Part shown: positions 35,549 through 45,150 of the stretch, piece by piece
How positions within the stretch are numbered: position 1 is the stretch's first letter
Layout of the letters: each line of letters opens with the position of its first letter
Assembly (NCBI RefSeq): GCF_014904795.1
Contig: NZ_JACZFS010000024.1
Span: 1-64,000 of the forward strand
Direction of reading: 5' to 3'
Origin: Nisaea nitritireducens
GTDB taxonomy: Bacteria; Pseudomonadota; Alphaproteobacteria; Thalassobaculales; Thalassobaculaceae
Length of the DNA stretch: 64,000 nucleotides
Notes under the pieces: generated by a model
The model's database searches: none
What the model was told of the DNA's origin: nothing
What the model saw: the letters and a program-made list of their open reading frames with translations, nothing else
Program-made: the position numbers and the translations under genes

Positions 35549-36043
35549 GTGCGACACAAGCTTCACATAGGCGCTTTGGCAGCGTTGCTACTTGGCGTCA
35601 TCGCCTTGGCTCCCGGCCTCGCGCATGCCGCAGGCGACGGGATGATCGTCAAGACGAGCGATTTCGGCGTGACCAAGACTCTCGACCGCCTCGGCATTGC
35701 GCTGGAGCGGGCCGGGATCACGGTCTTTGCCCGGATCGATCATTCTAAGGGAGCCAAGAAAGTCGGCCTTGAGCTGCCGCCGACGGCGCTGATCATCTTC
35801 GGCAATCCGAAACTCGGCACTCCGCTGATGCAGTCGAACCAGCGGATCGGCCTCGACCTGCCGCTGAAGGCGCTGGCATGGCAGGATACGGACGGGTCCG
35901 TGAAGCTCGGCTATACCGATCCCGCGTGGCTGGCGAAACGCCACGGCATCGCCGACCGGGATGCCGTCTTCAAGAAAATGACCGGCGCCCTCAACAAATT
36001 CACGAACATGGCGATCAAAAAGGGCGGCCTGCCAAAACAGTAG
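35549..36043 (+). CDS. DUF302 domain-containing exported protein
   Basis: A 164-residue protein with a signal peptide (1-27, cleavage near AHA) and a DUF302 fold: VKTSDFGVTKTLDRLGIALERAGITVFARIDHSKGA, then LIIFGNPKLGTPLMQSNQRIGLDLPLKALAWQD, the most conserved block. Starts at GTG 35549 with GGGAG 8-9 nt upstream. Function of the family is not established. Downstream of the copper operon on the same strand but separated by a terminator-like hairpin. Confidence 0.88.
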   Translation: MRHKLHIGALAALLLGVIALAPGLAHAAGDGMIVKTSDFGVTKTLDRLGIALERAGITVFARIDHSKGAKKVGLELPPTALIIFGNPKLGTPLMQSNQRIGLDLPLKALAWQDTDGSVKLGYTDPAWLAKRHGIADRDAVFKKMTGALNKFTNMAIKKGGLPKQ

Positions 36044-36151
36044 GCACGAGCCCGGTCAGACAGAAGCGGAGGCCAACGCCTCCGCAATTTGCCAACCGCC
36101 CCGAACTTGAGGAGACTGCGCCCACATAAAATTTAAGGGCGGGGAATCCTC

Positions 36152-36946
36152 ATGCGTTTGAAAGACAAGGTCGCGATCATCGTCGGAGCCGGGCAGCAAC
36201 CGGGCGAAACCGTAGGGAACGGGCGGGCCGTCGCCCTCCGCTTTGCCGAGGAAGGCGCGAAACTCCTGCTGGTCGACGCGAACGCCGACTGGGCCGGGGA
36301 AACCGCCTCGCTTTGCCGGGAGTCGGGGGCCGAAGCGGAAGTCGCTGTCGCCGACATCACCCGGGAAGAGGATTGCCGCCGGATCGCCGAGGCCTGCGTC
36401 GAACGCTTCGGGCGCATCGATATCCTGCACAACAATGTCGGCCGCTCGCGCGGAGACAAGCCGACGCCGGAAATGGATGCGGATATGTGGGACGAGCTCA
36501 TGAGCATGAACCTCAAGGGCATGTTCATGACCTGCAAACACGTGCTCCCCGTGATGCGGGAGCAGCGTTCCGGCGTAATCCTGAACATCTCCTCAACCTC
36601 GTCGATCGCCGCCCGCGGCACCGTCACCTACAAGACCAGCAAGGGCGCGGTAAACACCATGACCCACCATATCGCGATGGAGAATGCGCCTTACGGCATC
36701 CGCGCGATCTCGATCCTGCCGGGGCTGATGGACACGCCGATGGCGATTGAACGCAGGGCGACGGAAAGCGGCAAGGAACGCGACACGATCCGTGCCGAAC
36801 GCGCGGCGGATGTGCCACTCAAGGGCCACACCGGAACCGCATGGGACGTCGCTAACGCGGCGCTTTTCCTGGCCTCGGACGAGGCCAGCTACATTACCGG
36901 GATATGCCTGCCTGTGGATGGCGGACTGACCGCGAATGTCGGGTAG
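36152..36946 (+). CDS. SDR family oxidoreductase
   Basis: Classical short-chain dehydrogenase/reductase, 264 residues. The cofactor loop is GAGQQPGETVGNG (12-24), longer than the usual TGxxxGxG by an insertion. Catalytic Ser148/149, Tyr160 and Lys164 (TYKTSK) are present, as is the HNN motif (93-95). The C-terminal GICLPVDGGL matches the family. Substrate unknown; no operon partner. Confidence 0.9.
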   Translation: MRLKDKVAIIVGAGQQPGETVGNGRAVALRFAEEGAKLLLVDANADWAGETASLCRESGAEAEVAVADITREEDCRRIAEACVERFGRIDILHNNVGRSRGDKPTPEMDADMWDELMSMNLKGMFMTCKHVLPVMREQRSGVILNISSTSSIAARGTVTYKTSKGAVNTMTHHIAMENAPYGIRAISILPGLMDTPMAIERRATESGKERDTIRAERAADVPLKGHTGTAWDVANAALFLASDEASYITGICLPVDGGLTANVG

Positions 36947-36988
36947 CGGAATGGCGGCCCCGCGTCAGGGGCGTCGCGGCATTCAGGA

Positions 36989-38011
36989 TCAGTAAACCAG
37001 CTCGTCGTCGCCGCCGGAGCCGCCGATCACAAGCTCGCCACGATCGGAAAGGTCCTTCGCGGCCGTGACCATTGCGGTCTGCGCATCCTCCACGTCCTTC
37101 AGCCGCATCGGGCCGAGAGACTGCATGTCCTCGCGCAGCAGCTTCGCCGCACGTTCGGACATGTTGGAGAAGAACAGATCCTTCAGCTCTTCCGACGCGC
37201 CCTTCAGGGCGATGGTGAGCTTGTCCTTGTCGACCGCGCGGAGCAGCGTCTGCACGCCCGCCGGATCGACACGCGCGAGATCCTCGAAGGTAAACATCAG
37301 GCTGCGGATTTTCTCGGCGCTATCCTTGTTCCGCTCTTCAAGGGCGGAGAGGAAACGGGACTCGGTCGCCCGGTCCAGATGGTTGAAGATCTCCGCCATC
37401 ATCTCGTGACTGTCGCGCCGGTTGGTGCGCGCCAGGTTCGACATGAACTCGGTGCGCAGCACGCGCTCCACGTCTTTCTCGATATCCTTGTTCACCGCTT
37501 CCATGCGCAACATGCGCATGACGACTTCCATGGCGAAGTTTTCCGGCAGGATCGAGAGCACCTTGCCGGCGTGGGCCTGGCCGATCTTGCCGAGGATCAC
37601 GGCGACGGTCTGCGGATATTCGTTCTTCAGGAAGTTCGCCAGAACCTGCTCGTTCACATTGGCGAGCTTGTCCCACATGGTCCGGCCTGCGGGACCACGG
37701 ATCTCTTCCATGATGTCGCCGACGCGATCGCCGCCGAGCACCTTGGTCAGCAGCCGCTCGGTCGAATCCATCGAGCCGACGAGCGAGCCGGTTGAGGACA
37801 CCTGCTCGGCAAATTCGACGAAAAGGCGCTCAACGATATTGGAGCTGACGGTTCCGAGCCCCGCCATGACCTGGGAGACTTCCTTGATTTCCTCGTCGTC
37901 AAGCAGGGAGAAGAGCTTGCCTGCCTGCTCCTCGCCAAGGGACATCAAAAGGATACCGGCCTTTTCCGGCCCGGTAATGCCGCGATAATCCTCGCGAATG
38001 CGCATGCCCAT
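36989..38011 (-). CDS. fliG: Flagellar motor switch protein FliG
   Basis: Rotor C-ring component that binds FliF and interacts with MotA for torque. The 340-residue protein has the N-terminal [15 protein letters not shown], the middle [17 protein letters not shown]-like motif, and the C-terminal charged torque helix [22 protein letters not shown] with Arg and Asp residues conserved. AGAAGG precedes the ATG. It is full length but stands alone; no other flagellar gene lies in the window. Confidence 0.95.
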   Translation of the reverse strand: MGMRIREDYRGITGPEKAGILLMSLGEEQAGKLFSLLDDEEIKEVSQVMAGLGTVSSNIVERLFVEFAEQVSSTGSLVGSMDSTERLLTKVLGGDRVGDIMEEIRGPAGRTMWDKLANVNEQVLANFLKNEYPQTVAVILGKIGQAHAGKVLSILPENFAMEVVMRMLRMEAVNKDIEKDVERVLRTEFMSNLARTNRRDSHEMMAEIFNHLDRATESRFLSALEERNKDSAEKIRSLMFTFEDLARVDPAGVQTLLRAVDKDKLTIALKGASEELKDLFFSNMSERAAKLLREDMQSLGPMRLKDVEDAQTAMVTAAKDLSDRGELVIGGSGGDDELVY

Positions 38012-38259
38012 ATGGTGTGCCTTCTCTGCGGGGTATCGAAATATTGAATCAGGTTACAGCAAACACCAGAAAAGTAATCATAACTTTAATAAAATGGTTT
38101 TTGCCCGATTCCCCGGAAACATACCAGTTTCAGGGCGATTATTCCAATTTGTGACACCGCCGTGACCCGCAGCGGGGCGGACAGAAAACCCGCGCAACAA
38201 TCGGATATCCCGAAACCGGACCGGTGCGTATCACCCGGTGAAACGTTTTGGAGATACTA

Positions 38260-39471
38260 ATGTCCGTCATCCACCGCCTTGCCGGTGCCGCCTACGGCAC
38301 GCATCTGGGCGATCAGATTGCCCTCGTCTCGGTCCCGCTTGTCGCCGCGCTGGTCTTCGATGCCTCCGCCGAACTCATCGGCATTCTCGTCGCCTGCCAG
38401 TCCATGGCGCACCTTCTGGGCTCGATCCCTTTCGGCATGCTGGTGGACCGGCGGCAGTTGCGCAGCCTCGCCATCGCATCCTCGCTGATCGCGCTCGCGG
38501 GCTTCACCGGCGCCGGGCTTGCTGTCTGGGCCGGTACTGTCGTCTGGTTCGGCGCCGGTATCACGCTGGCCGGGTTCGGCACCGTCCTGTTCGCACTCAC
38601 CGCCCTGTCGATCCTGCCGAAAGCCGCCCCGGCGACCGGACTGGCCCGTGCCAATGCCGCCATCGAGACACCGCGCGCGCTCTGCAGCTTCGCGGTTCCG
38701 CTGGCGATCGGCCTGCTGGTGGCGGGCATATCCCCGCCGCTGATCTATGCTGCCGCTGCATGTGCGGCTCTGGGCGCGCTGCTCTTCACCACGAGCTTGC
38801 CGACATTCGAGACCAGTCAAAAACAGCCCGTCTCCCGGATCACCCAGATCCTTGAGGGCGGACGCTATGTCGTCACCCACAAGCTGCTGCTCGCGATTTC
38901 CTTCTGCGCGATATTCTGGAACCTCGCCTTCGCCGCCCTGCTGGTCGTGCTGGTGCCGGCCATCCGGGATCTCTACCACTTCGATCCCGGCGCTTTCGGC
39001 GTTGCCCTGTCGGCCTTCGGACTGGCCGCCTTTACCGGCTCCTGGCTGTCGGGCCGGATCGCCGACAAACTCGCCCCGCGCTTTGTGCTGTTGTTCGGTC
39101 CGGGCAGCTCCGCCATCGCCGCCGCCGGCATCCTGCTGATCGGACCCGAAAGCCCCGCAGTCCAGCTTTACGCCTGCTTCTTCTTCATCGGCTTCGGCCC
39201 GTCCATGTGGCTGATCGCGCAGAATTCCGTCCGTCAACTCGTCACCCCGCCCGCCCTGCTCGGAAGAGTCAACGCGGTGATCCAGACCGCCATCTACGGC
39301 GTCCGCCCGCTCGGCGCGCTCATCGGCGGCGCGGTCGCGGGAAGCGCCGGTGCGGAGGTCGGGATCATGTTCGTGGTTCTGGCGTTCTTCGCGTCCTTCG
39401 CCGTGTCGCTGTTCAGCGGACTGCGACGGGTGGTGAGTTATGAGAGTTTAAAGGCGCCGGAGACTGCGTAA
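38260..39471 (+). CDS. MFS transporter
   Basis: A 403-residue major facilitator with 12 predicted transmembrane helices and no large soluble domain. It starts at the ATG at 38260 with GGAG 6 nt upstream. The loop after TM2 (FGMLVDRRQLR) matches the MFS G-x-x-x-D-R motif A. The sequence resembles EntS/antibiotic-export-like MFS proteins (MFS_3), but no cargo-linked gene is adjacent. Confidence 0.88.
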   Translation: MSVIHRLAGAAYGTHLGDQIALVSVPLVAALVFDASAELIGILVACQSMAHLLGSIPFGMLVDRRQLRSLAIASSLIALAGFTGAGLAVWAGTVVWFGAGITLAGFGTVLFALTALSILPKAAPATGLARANAAIETPRALCSFAVPLAIGLLVAGISPPLIYAAAACAALGALLFTTSLPTFETSQKQPVSRITQILEGGRYVVTHKLLLAISFCAIFWNLAFAALLVVLVPAIRDLYHFDPGAFGVALSAFGLAAFTGSWLSGRIADKLAPRFVLLFGPGSSAIAAAGILLIGPESPAVQLYACFFFIGFGPSMWLIAQNSVRQLVTPPALLGRVNAVIQTAIYGVRPLGALIGGAVAGSAGAEVGIMFVVLAFFASFAVSLFSGLRRVVSYESLKAPETA

Positions 39472-39486
39472 TTGACCGCGCCTCTC

Positions 39487-39777
39487 TCAGAGCTGCGGCA
39501 CCATGCGCGCGTGCAGGATGCGCATGACCTCAATTCCTGCCTTTGTCCGCCGGTAATAGATCATGTGCCGCTGGACTGGATGGCGGCGATATCCCGTCCG
39601 GATATCGTCGCAAGCGCTTCCGGCGAAAGGCAGTTCCGCCAGCAGCGCAAAGGCGGCCGAGAGTTCATCAACATACCGATCCGCGCGTGACGCACCCCAA
39701 AGCCGAACTGAGAACCGCCAGATCGCGATCAGATCCTTCCGCGCCTTGGGGGCGAAGCGGACTTCAGACCCGGCCAT
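39487..39777 (-). CDS. ParE/RelE-family toxin
   Basis: A 96-residue type II toxin of the ParE group: VRFAPKARKDLIAIWRFS N-terminus, the LPFAGSACDDIRTGYRRHPVQRHMIYYRR core and IEVMRILHARM C-terminus. ParE toxins poison DNA gyrase. Its start overlaps the antitoxin stop region by 14 bp, the usual antitoxin-first coupling. The FAG..CDDIRTGYRR segment is typical of ParE rather than RelE. Confidence 0.92.
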   Translation of the reverse strand: MAGSEVRFAPKARKDLIAIWRFSVRLWGASRADRYVDELSAAFALLAELPFAGSACDDIRTGYRRHPVQRHMIYYRRTKAGIEVMRILHARMVPQL

Positions 39778-40015
39778 ACTCCGCTTTCATCTCTGCCTTG
39801 AATTTCTCCGCATCGAACGGCTCGGACGGGCCGCTTTCCTCCGCTTCGGCGAGGGCGGCGCGGATCGCCTCAGTCTCGACCATATCTGCCTGATCCCGCC
39901 GGATCAGGTCGCGGATATATTCGCTCTGGTTCGCGTACTGACCCGATGCGATCTGATCCTTGATCCACGCATCCTGTTGTTCCGTGATGGAGATGGCTCT
40001 GCGTATGACGCTCAT
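39764..40015 (-). CDS. ParD-family antitoxin
   Basis: An 83-residue antitoxin. The N-terminal ribbon-helix-helix (SVIRRAISITEQQDAWIKDQIASGQYANQSEYIRDLIRRD) binds the operator DNA and the acidic C-terminus wraps the toxin. GGAGGAG lies 5 nt before the ATG. Autoregulated operon with the ParE toxin; adjoins the AT-rich island. Confidence 0.93.
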   Translation of the reverse strand: MSVIRRAISITEQQDAWIKDQIASGQYANQSEYIRDLIRRDQADMVETEAIRAALAEAEESGPSEPFDAEKFKAEMKAEYGRV

Positions 40016-40114
40016 ATGCGCTCCTCCAAAGATGTCTTAACGCGACAATATCATAGGATTTGTGCAGGGTCAGAGGCTTTCGTCTAAGGCCTGCACGCCG
40101 AAAAGGAGAGCATG

Positions 40115-40294
40115 ATGGAAATACGCCCGATCAAGACCGAGGCCGACCACCCGGTGGCGCTGACGCGGATCGACGCCCTGATGGACGCGGCGCCAGACAG
40201 CCCCGAAGGCGATGAACTCGACGTGCTTGTGACTCTGGTGGAAGCGTGGGAGTTAGGTGCCTGTCCCCTTAATTCCCTATCGCGCTCTGGATAA
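40115..40294 (+). pseudogene. Truncated HigA-like antitoxin
   Basis: Residues MEIRPIKTEADHPVALTRID...EGDELDVLVTLVEAWE match the N-terminal start of HigA-family antitoxins (COG5499), which are normally about 120-130 residues and continue into an XRE helix-turn-helix. Here similarity stops near 40249 and the frame runs into unrelated sequence (GACPLNSLSRSG) and ends at 40294, 59 codons in all. AAGGAG precedes the ATG. No HigB toxin lies upstream. The break coincides with the edge of the AT-rich island, so the gene was probably cut by its insertion or by a linked deletion. Confidence 0.75.
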
Positions 40295-42820
40295 TTCGAA
40301 ATCTATGGACTTTATCGCTTTCTCAATCGCGCTTGAAACTTCCATACTTAATGTATGATTATTTATGTTTATTTTCTTCAATGCATCATTCGCTAAACGA
40401 GCAATGACCGAGCGACGCGAACGAAAGTCTGACAACAAGCCATTTGGAATATTATTTAGTGCTATAATTACAGATCTCCAAAATTGTTCAGGAAATTCAT
40501 AATCTTTAATTTTTTTCGATGCATCATTCACAAATTCAATCAACATTTCCGGGCATCTTGCTCCAATTGAGTAATTAAGAACCCGCGTCGAGTCATTAAT
40601 AAAAAATTCCTCATTTTTTGATATGTCAAGCCTATTAACATGACCAAACATAAGCATTTCAAAATTCGTACGAAGTGACGAAGCAAACCACTTCTTCGAT
40701 TCGGTAGCATCAAGCTGACTCTGAATCCCTAGTTTAGATTGCGCGCGCGCCTTCTTTGACAAAAACTCCATGCGAACAAAATCCGGGATGTCCTTTCTTG
40801 AAAGAATCCGATCGCAGACAGAGATACAATCGGCTAATCCATACCCAGAGTTAAAGTGCAGATAATACCAAGCACGAAAAATTTGACGATCAGCGCCTCC
40901 TCTATCAAAAAAATCTTGGAACGCCGACCTCGCCTCCGCAGCATGTGACTCATCAAGTTTCGAGTAAGTCCATCCCTTCAAACCAGAAAAAATCGGATTC
41001 TGTTTATCAAATTCACTTAACCTTGAATCTTGTAATTCTCTCTTTGCCTCTATAAATTTGTCCGCTCTTATTAAATATTCAATTTTTTTCTTGAGATCGA
41101 ATAATTCCTGTGATTTCACACCATGGGCCAAAAAATGCTTTACCCTGGCCTGTATTATTTGAAATCCATCCACACTGACGCTGACCTCACGGCAAAACCC
41201 CCTGGTAAGCTCGCCAAGCTTGTATACAATCTCCCCTTCTTCATTTAACGATCTCTCAACGAAAACATCTTCTATTTCAACAAGTGTGTCTTTTACTTTA
41301 TCCAAATCCCAATTTAAAATAGACCTTGTTTCTCTCATTGAGATAGGATTTACCAAAAGCGATAGAAGAGCCAATAACAATCGTGCAAAATTATTTCTTG
41401 GAAGAGAATCATACTCTCGAGCAAACATATACTCTCGCGCTGACTTGCCACCTCTACCTTCAAATAATTCAATTGCTTCTTGAATATTAGAAGACCTCCT
41501 TCTAATACCCAATATTGTTTCAGTGCTCAGAGGACGACCTTCAGTTTTATCGTATAAATCACCAAAAATTGTTTCAGCTGGTATATGCGGTATCCGGAAT
41601 TGCTTGCAACAACTTTCAACAAACTCAAAATATTCGTCTTCAGACATCCCCGGCACTACGCATGAAAACTCCTGCACAATTCTCGGATTATCTCTCATCG
41701 TATATATTATCTTCGATCCATTTCTAGACCTTATTATAGATCTGTATAATTTCTGCATACCTGTATCTTGATCGTTAAGAATAAGTGTATCTATATCGTC
41801 AATTACTAGAAGGATATTAAAATTATCAAACGCCTCTTCGATCAATTCAGATACTTTTTTATCTGATAGATCTGACAACTCCGATTTTTTATAGTGTAAT
41901 TTTGATAAAATAGATTCAAACTGCGATCTTTCATCAGAAAAATCTACTATTTCTGATTGCTGTACATATGCACTATCAGTATCTAAATACCTCTCTTTTG
42001 CTGTCAGAAATATAACAACATCAAATTTGAACCCTCCCACCTCAATTCCGCGGTAATAATCTGATATTGATTTTGCAAATTCGTACGCTATCGTACTTTT
42101 TCCAGATCCTCCAGGACCGCACAGAATAAACCTTGGTTCTGATTGTTGATTAGCACACCAATCCCAAAGATTATTCAAAACTTCTTTTCGTGCGACATAA
42201 CTCCTTATGACAGAAGGAGATGGTGGCAAATAATTCTCAATCGAGGTGCGAGCTCCATCGTCTAAAAATTCATCATATTCTCGAGGGGTGTATAGAAAAG
42301 ATAGATTCTTTGGATTCGCAATCGCCTTCTGAAAATTTGACCTAAAATAAATTTGCTTTTCTCCTTGTTTATCTGGAAATTCCGCAGGCGGAACCCCAAT
42401 AATTCTTTTAGCAACAAGAAAAACGTCAACACTCAGAGAATTTTTCTCAACATCACTATGTAAATACCTTTGATGAATTATTGGTATTTTGGAACCACAT
42501 TTATCATTAACGACACGACTGAAATACTCAACATCTGGGAGATTTTTATTTCCAACTATATTTTTTTCTTTATCCTCCACTCCAAATACTATAATTCCGC
42601 CATAAGTATTATAAAACGCAACTATTAACCTGCATATATCTTGTAAAAACGAATCGTCATCTTTTACCGGAACACGATCTTTGAAATCGAGAAGATCGAA
42701 TTCCTGCAACAATATTTTGCCATTTATCTTATCGTAATATCCTGCGAAAAGACCCTCTATAGAATGAGGAAGACTCTTATCATCAATCGATTTTCTTATA
42801 ACTTCGATTGCATTTTCCAT
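40277..42820 (-). CDS. AlbA_2/Schlafen-like, NB-ARC-type STAND NTPase with helical repeats (candidate anti-phage protein)
   Basis: An 847-residue, strongly AT-rich gene. Order of parts: (1) residues ~35-175, a Schlafen AlbA_2-like domain with LLDFKD and the core AFYNTYGGIIVFGVED (68-83); (2) ~205-450, a STAND P-loop NTPase with Walker A GPGGSGKST (235-243), Walker B ILLVIDDID (336-344), sensor GSKIIYTMRD (368-377) and GRPLS in the position of the NB-ARC GLPLA motif (428-432); (3) ~475-545, a winged-helix segment; (4) ~555-840, an all-helical, TPR-like region. No signal peptide or membrane segment. STAND proteins with N-terminal effectors and C-terminal repeats are used in phage sensing (Avs-type); AlbA_2 domains bind nucleic acid and some are nucleases. 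It is single, with no partner gene. I do not know a named system with exactly this architecture. Confidence 0.87.
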   Translation of the reverse strand: MENAIEVIRKSIDDKSLPHSIEGLFAGYYDKINGKILLQEFDLLDFKDRVPVKDDDSFLQDICRLIVAFYNTYGGIIVFGVEDKEKNIVGNKNLPDVEYFSRVVNDKCGSKIPIIHQRYLHSDVEKNSLSVDVFLVAKRIIGVPPAEFPDKQGEKQIYFRSNFQKAIANPKNLSFLYTPREYDEFLDDGARTSIENYLPPSPSVIRSYVARKEVLNNLWDWCANQQSEPRFILCGPGGSGKSTIAYEFAKSISDYYRGIEVGGFKFDVVIFLTAKERYLDTDSAYVQQSEIVDFSDERSQFESILSKLHYKKSELSDLSDKKVSELIEEAFDNFNILLVIDDIDTLILNDQDTGMQKLYRSIIRSRNGSKIIYTMRDNPRIVQEFSCVVPGMSEDEYFEFVESCCKQFRIPHIPAETIFGDLYDKTEGRPLSTETILGIRRRSSNIQEAIELFEGRGGKSAREYMFAREYDSLPRNNFARLLLALLSLLVNPISMRETRSILNWDLDKVKDTLVEIEDVFVERSLNEEGEIVYKLGELTRGFCREVSVSVDGFQIIQARVKHFLAHGVKSQELFDLKKKIEYLIRADKFIEAKRELQDSRLSEFDKQNPIFSGLKGWTYSKLDESHAAEARSAFQDFFDRGGADRQIFRAWYYLHFNSGYGLADCISVCDRILSRKDIPDFVRMEFLSKKARAQSKLGIQSQLDATESKKWFASSLRTNFEMLMFGHVNRLDISKNEEFFINDSTRVLNYSIGARCPEMLIEFVNDASKKIKDYEFPEQFWRSVIIALNNIPNGLLSDFRSRRSVIARLANDALKKININNHTLSMEVSSAIEKAIKSIDFELSRAR

Positions 42821-42951
42821 AGGTTGAATCCGAACTTAATTGAACTAGCATATGTTATCCTCCAAGAGGCTCATTAGCGTCAATACGTCTAGCATCTCAT
42901 ATCAAAGTATATGTCCTTCCCTCCCCGTACCCGCCCCCCTACATTCCCCTT
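42821..42951. promoter_or_regulatory. Short divergent region between the STAND gene and uvrB
   Basis: AT-rich on the left, switching at about 42900 to a pyrimidine-rich, GC-rich uvrB leader. It must hold the promoter of the leftward STAND gene and that of uvrB. GAAC-N6-GAAC (42832-42845) resembles the alphaproteobacterial LexA box (GAAC-N7-GAAC) but is one base short. Confidence 0.4.
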
Positions 42952-45150
42952 ATGAGCACGCAACTCGACGATCCTCGCCCGCAGCCGCTTTACGGCGCCG
43001 TGAAGCCCGACCTGAAATCCGACGCCGCGCCGCAGGACCGGGGGCATCCGTTTGAGATCGTCTCGGAGTACAAGCCCGCGGGCGATCAGCCGGCGGCGAT
43101 TGCGGAGCTGATCGGCGGGATTACGCAGGGCGAGATGGATCAGGTGCTGCTCGGGGTCACGGGCTCGGGCAAGACTTTCACCATGGCGCATGTGATCCAG
43201 CAGGTGAAACGGCCTGCCCTGGTGCTGGCGCCGAACAAGACCCTCGCCGCGCAGCTTTACGGGGAGATGAAGAGCTTCTTCCCGAACAACGCGGTCGAAT
43301 ATTTCGTCTCCTATTACGACTATTACCAGCCGGAGGCCTACGTCCCGCGCACGGACACGTTCGTCGAGAAGGAAGCGACGATCAACGAGCAGATCGACCG
43401 GATGCGGCACTCCGCGACGCGCGCGTTGCTGGAGCGGGACGACGTCATCATCGTCGCGTCTGTGTCCTGCATCTACGGTATCGGCGCGGTCGAGACCTAC
43501 GGCAAGATGACGGTCAATGTGAAGACCGGCAGCACCATCGACCAGACCAAGCTGATGCGTCAGCTTGTCGAGCTGCAATACAAGCGCAACGATGCCAGCT
43601 TCCATCGCGGCACCTTCCGGGTGCGCGGGGACAGCATCGAGATCTTCCCGGCCCACCTTGAGGATCAGGCCTGGCGGCTGTCCCTGTTCGGGGACGAGGT
43701 CGAGAGCATTCAGGAGTTCGATCCGCTGACCGGCCGGAAGTCCGCCGAGCTGGAGCAGGTCCGGATCTTCGCCAACAGCCACTATGTGACACCGAAGCCG
43801 ACGCTGCATCAGGCGGTAAAGTCGATCAAGCAGGAGCTGAAGCTGCGTCTGGACGAGATGCACAAGGCGGGCAAGCTGCTGGAAGCGCAGCGGCTGGAGC
43901 AGCGCACCGTCTTCGATATGGAGATGATGGAGGCAACCGGCTCCTGCGCCGGGATCGAGAACTATTCCCGCTATCTTTCGGGCCGCAATCCGGGCGAGCC
44001 GCCGCCGACCCTGTTCGAGTATCTGCCCGAGAACGCCATGCTGATCGTGGACGAGAGCCACGTCACCGTGCCGCAGATCGGCGCCATGTATAAAGGCGAC
44101 TTCGCGCGCAAATCTACGCTGTCCGAATTCGGCTTCCGGCTGCCCTCCTGCCTCGACAACCGCCCGCTGAAGTTCGAGGAGTGGGAGGACATGCGGCCGC
44201 AGACCGTATTCGTCTCGGCCACCCCCGGCCCATGGGAGCTGGACCGCACCGGCGGCGCCTTCATCGAGCAGCTTGTCCGCCCGACCGGCCTGATCGACCC
44301 GGTCTGCATCATCCGGCCGACCGAGACCCAGGTCGACGACGTGATCGCCGAATGCAAGACCTGCGCGGCGCTCGGCCAGCGGGTGCTGATCACCACGCTG
44401 ACCAAGAAGATGGCCGAGGCGCTGACCGAATATATGCACGAGGCCGGCATCAAGGTGCGCTACATCCATTCCGACGTGGATACGCTGGAACGGATCGAGA
44501 TCATCCGCGACCTGCGGCTCGGCGTGTTCGACGTGCTGATCGGCATCAACCTCTTGCGCGAGGGGCTGGATATCCCGGAATGCGCGCTGGTCGCCATTCT
44601 GGACGCGGACAAGGAAGGCTATCTGCGCTCCAAGACCTCGCTGGTGCAGACCATCGGCCGCGCCGCCCGGAACGTCGAGGGCCGGGTGCTACTCTATGCC
44701 GACAAGATGACCAACAGCCTGCAATACGCCATCGACGAGACCAACCGGCGCCGGGCCCGGCAAGAAGAATACAACAAGGAGCACGGCATCACGCCGGAAA
44801 GCGTGAAGAAGAGCATCGGCGACATCCTCGAAAGCGTTTACGAGCGCGGCGACCATGTCACGGTCGAGACCGGCTCCGACGAGGGCGAGCTGGTCGGCAA
44901 GGACATCAAACAGGTCATCGCCGAGCTGGAACAGGCCATGCATGCCGCCGCCGCCGATCTGGAATTCGAGGAAGCCGGCCGGCTGCGCGATGAAATCAAG
45001 CGGCTGGAAGCGGCGGATCTCGGCATGACGCTGGACGGCAAACCGCTGCCCAAGGGCGCCGTCGTCAGGGTCAAAGGGCCCGTACAGCCTCCCCGGGGCA
45101 AACCGGACAAGGGCAAATCCCAGAAGCGCGGCTCCGGCCGGCGCCGGTAA
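42952..45150 (+). CDS. uvrB: Excinuclease ABC subunit UvrB
   Basis: DNA-damage-verifying helicase of nucleotide excision repair. The 732-residue protein has Walker [11 protein letters not shown], the beta-hairpin [12 protein letters not shown] that inserts into DNA, helicase motifs [10 protein letters not shown] and IGRAARN, and the C-terminal UVR domain ([27 protein letters not shown]) that contacts UvrC. The tail is basic and Pro/Gly-rich. Start at ATG 42952; no purine-rich ribosome-binding site precedes it. Alone on its transcript; uvrC is 3 kb downstream. Confidence 0.97.
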   Translation: MSTQLDDPRPQPLYGAVKPDLKSDAAPQDRGHPFEIVSEYKPAGDQPAAIAELIGGITQGEMDQVLLGVTGSGKTFTMAHVIQQVKRPALVLAPNKTLAAQLYGEMKSFFPNNAVEYFVSYYDYYQPEAYVPRTDTFVEKEATINEQIDRMRHSATRALLERDDVIIVASVSCIYGIGAVETYGKMTVNVKTGSTIDQTKLMRQLVELQYKRNDASFHRGTFRVRGDSIEIFPAHLEDQAWRLSLFGDEVESIQEFDPLTGRKSAELEQVRIFANSHYVTPKPTLHQAVKSIKQELKLRLDEMHKAGKLLEAQRLEQRTVFDMEMMEATGSCAGIENYSRYLSGRNPGEPPPTLFEYLPENAMLIVDESHVTVPQIGAMYKGDFARKSTLSEFGFRLPSCLDNRPLKFEEWEDMRPQTVFVSATPGPWELDRTGGAFIEQLVRPTGLIDPVCIIRPTETQVDDVIAECKTCAALGQRVLITTLTKKMAEALTEYMHEAGIKVRYIHSDVDTLERIEIIRDLRLGVFDVLIGINLLREGLDIPECALVAILDADKEGYLRSKTSLVQTIGRAARNVEGRVLLYADKMTNSLQYAIDETNRRRARQEEYNKEHGITPESVKKSIGDILESVYERGDHVTVETGSDEGELVGKDIKQVIAELEQAMHAAAADLEFEEAGRLRDEIKRLEAADLGMTLDGKPLPKGAVVRVKGPVQPPRGKPDKGKSQKRGSGRRR

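Noticed and set aside
42832-42845. GAAC-N6-GAAC as a LexA box for uvrB
   Set aside because: The alphaproteobacterial LexA box needs a 7-base spacer (GAAC-N7-GAAC); this is one short and nearer the STAND gene.
42889-44469. Open 526-codon minus-strand frame
   Set aside because: Antisense to uvrB; no recognisable domain.
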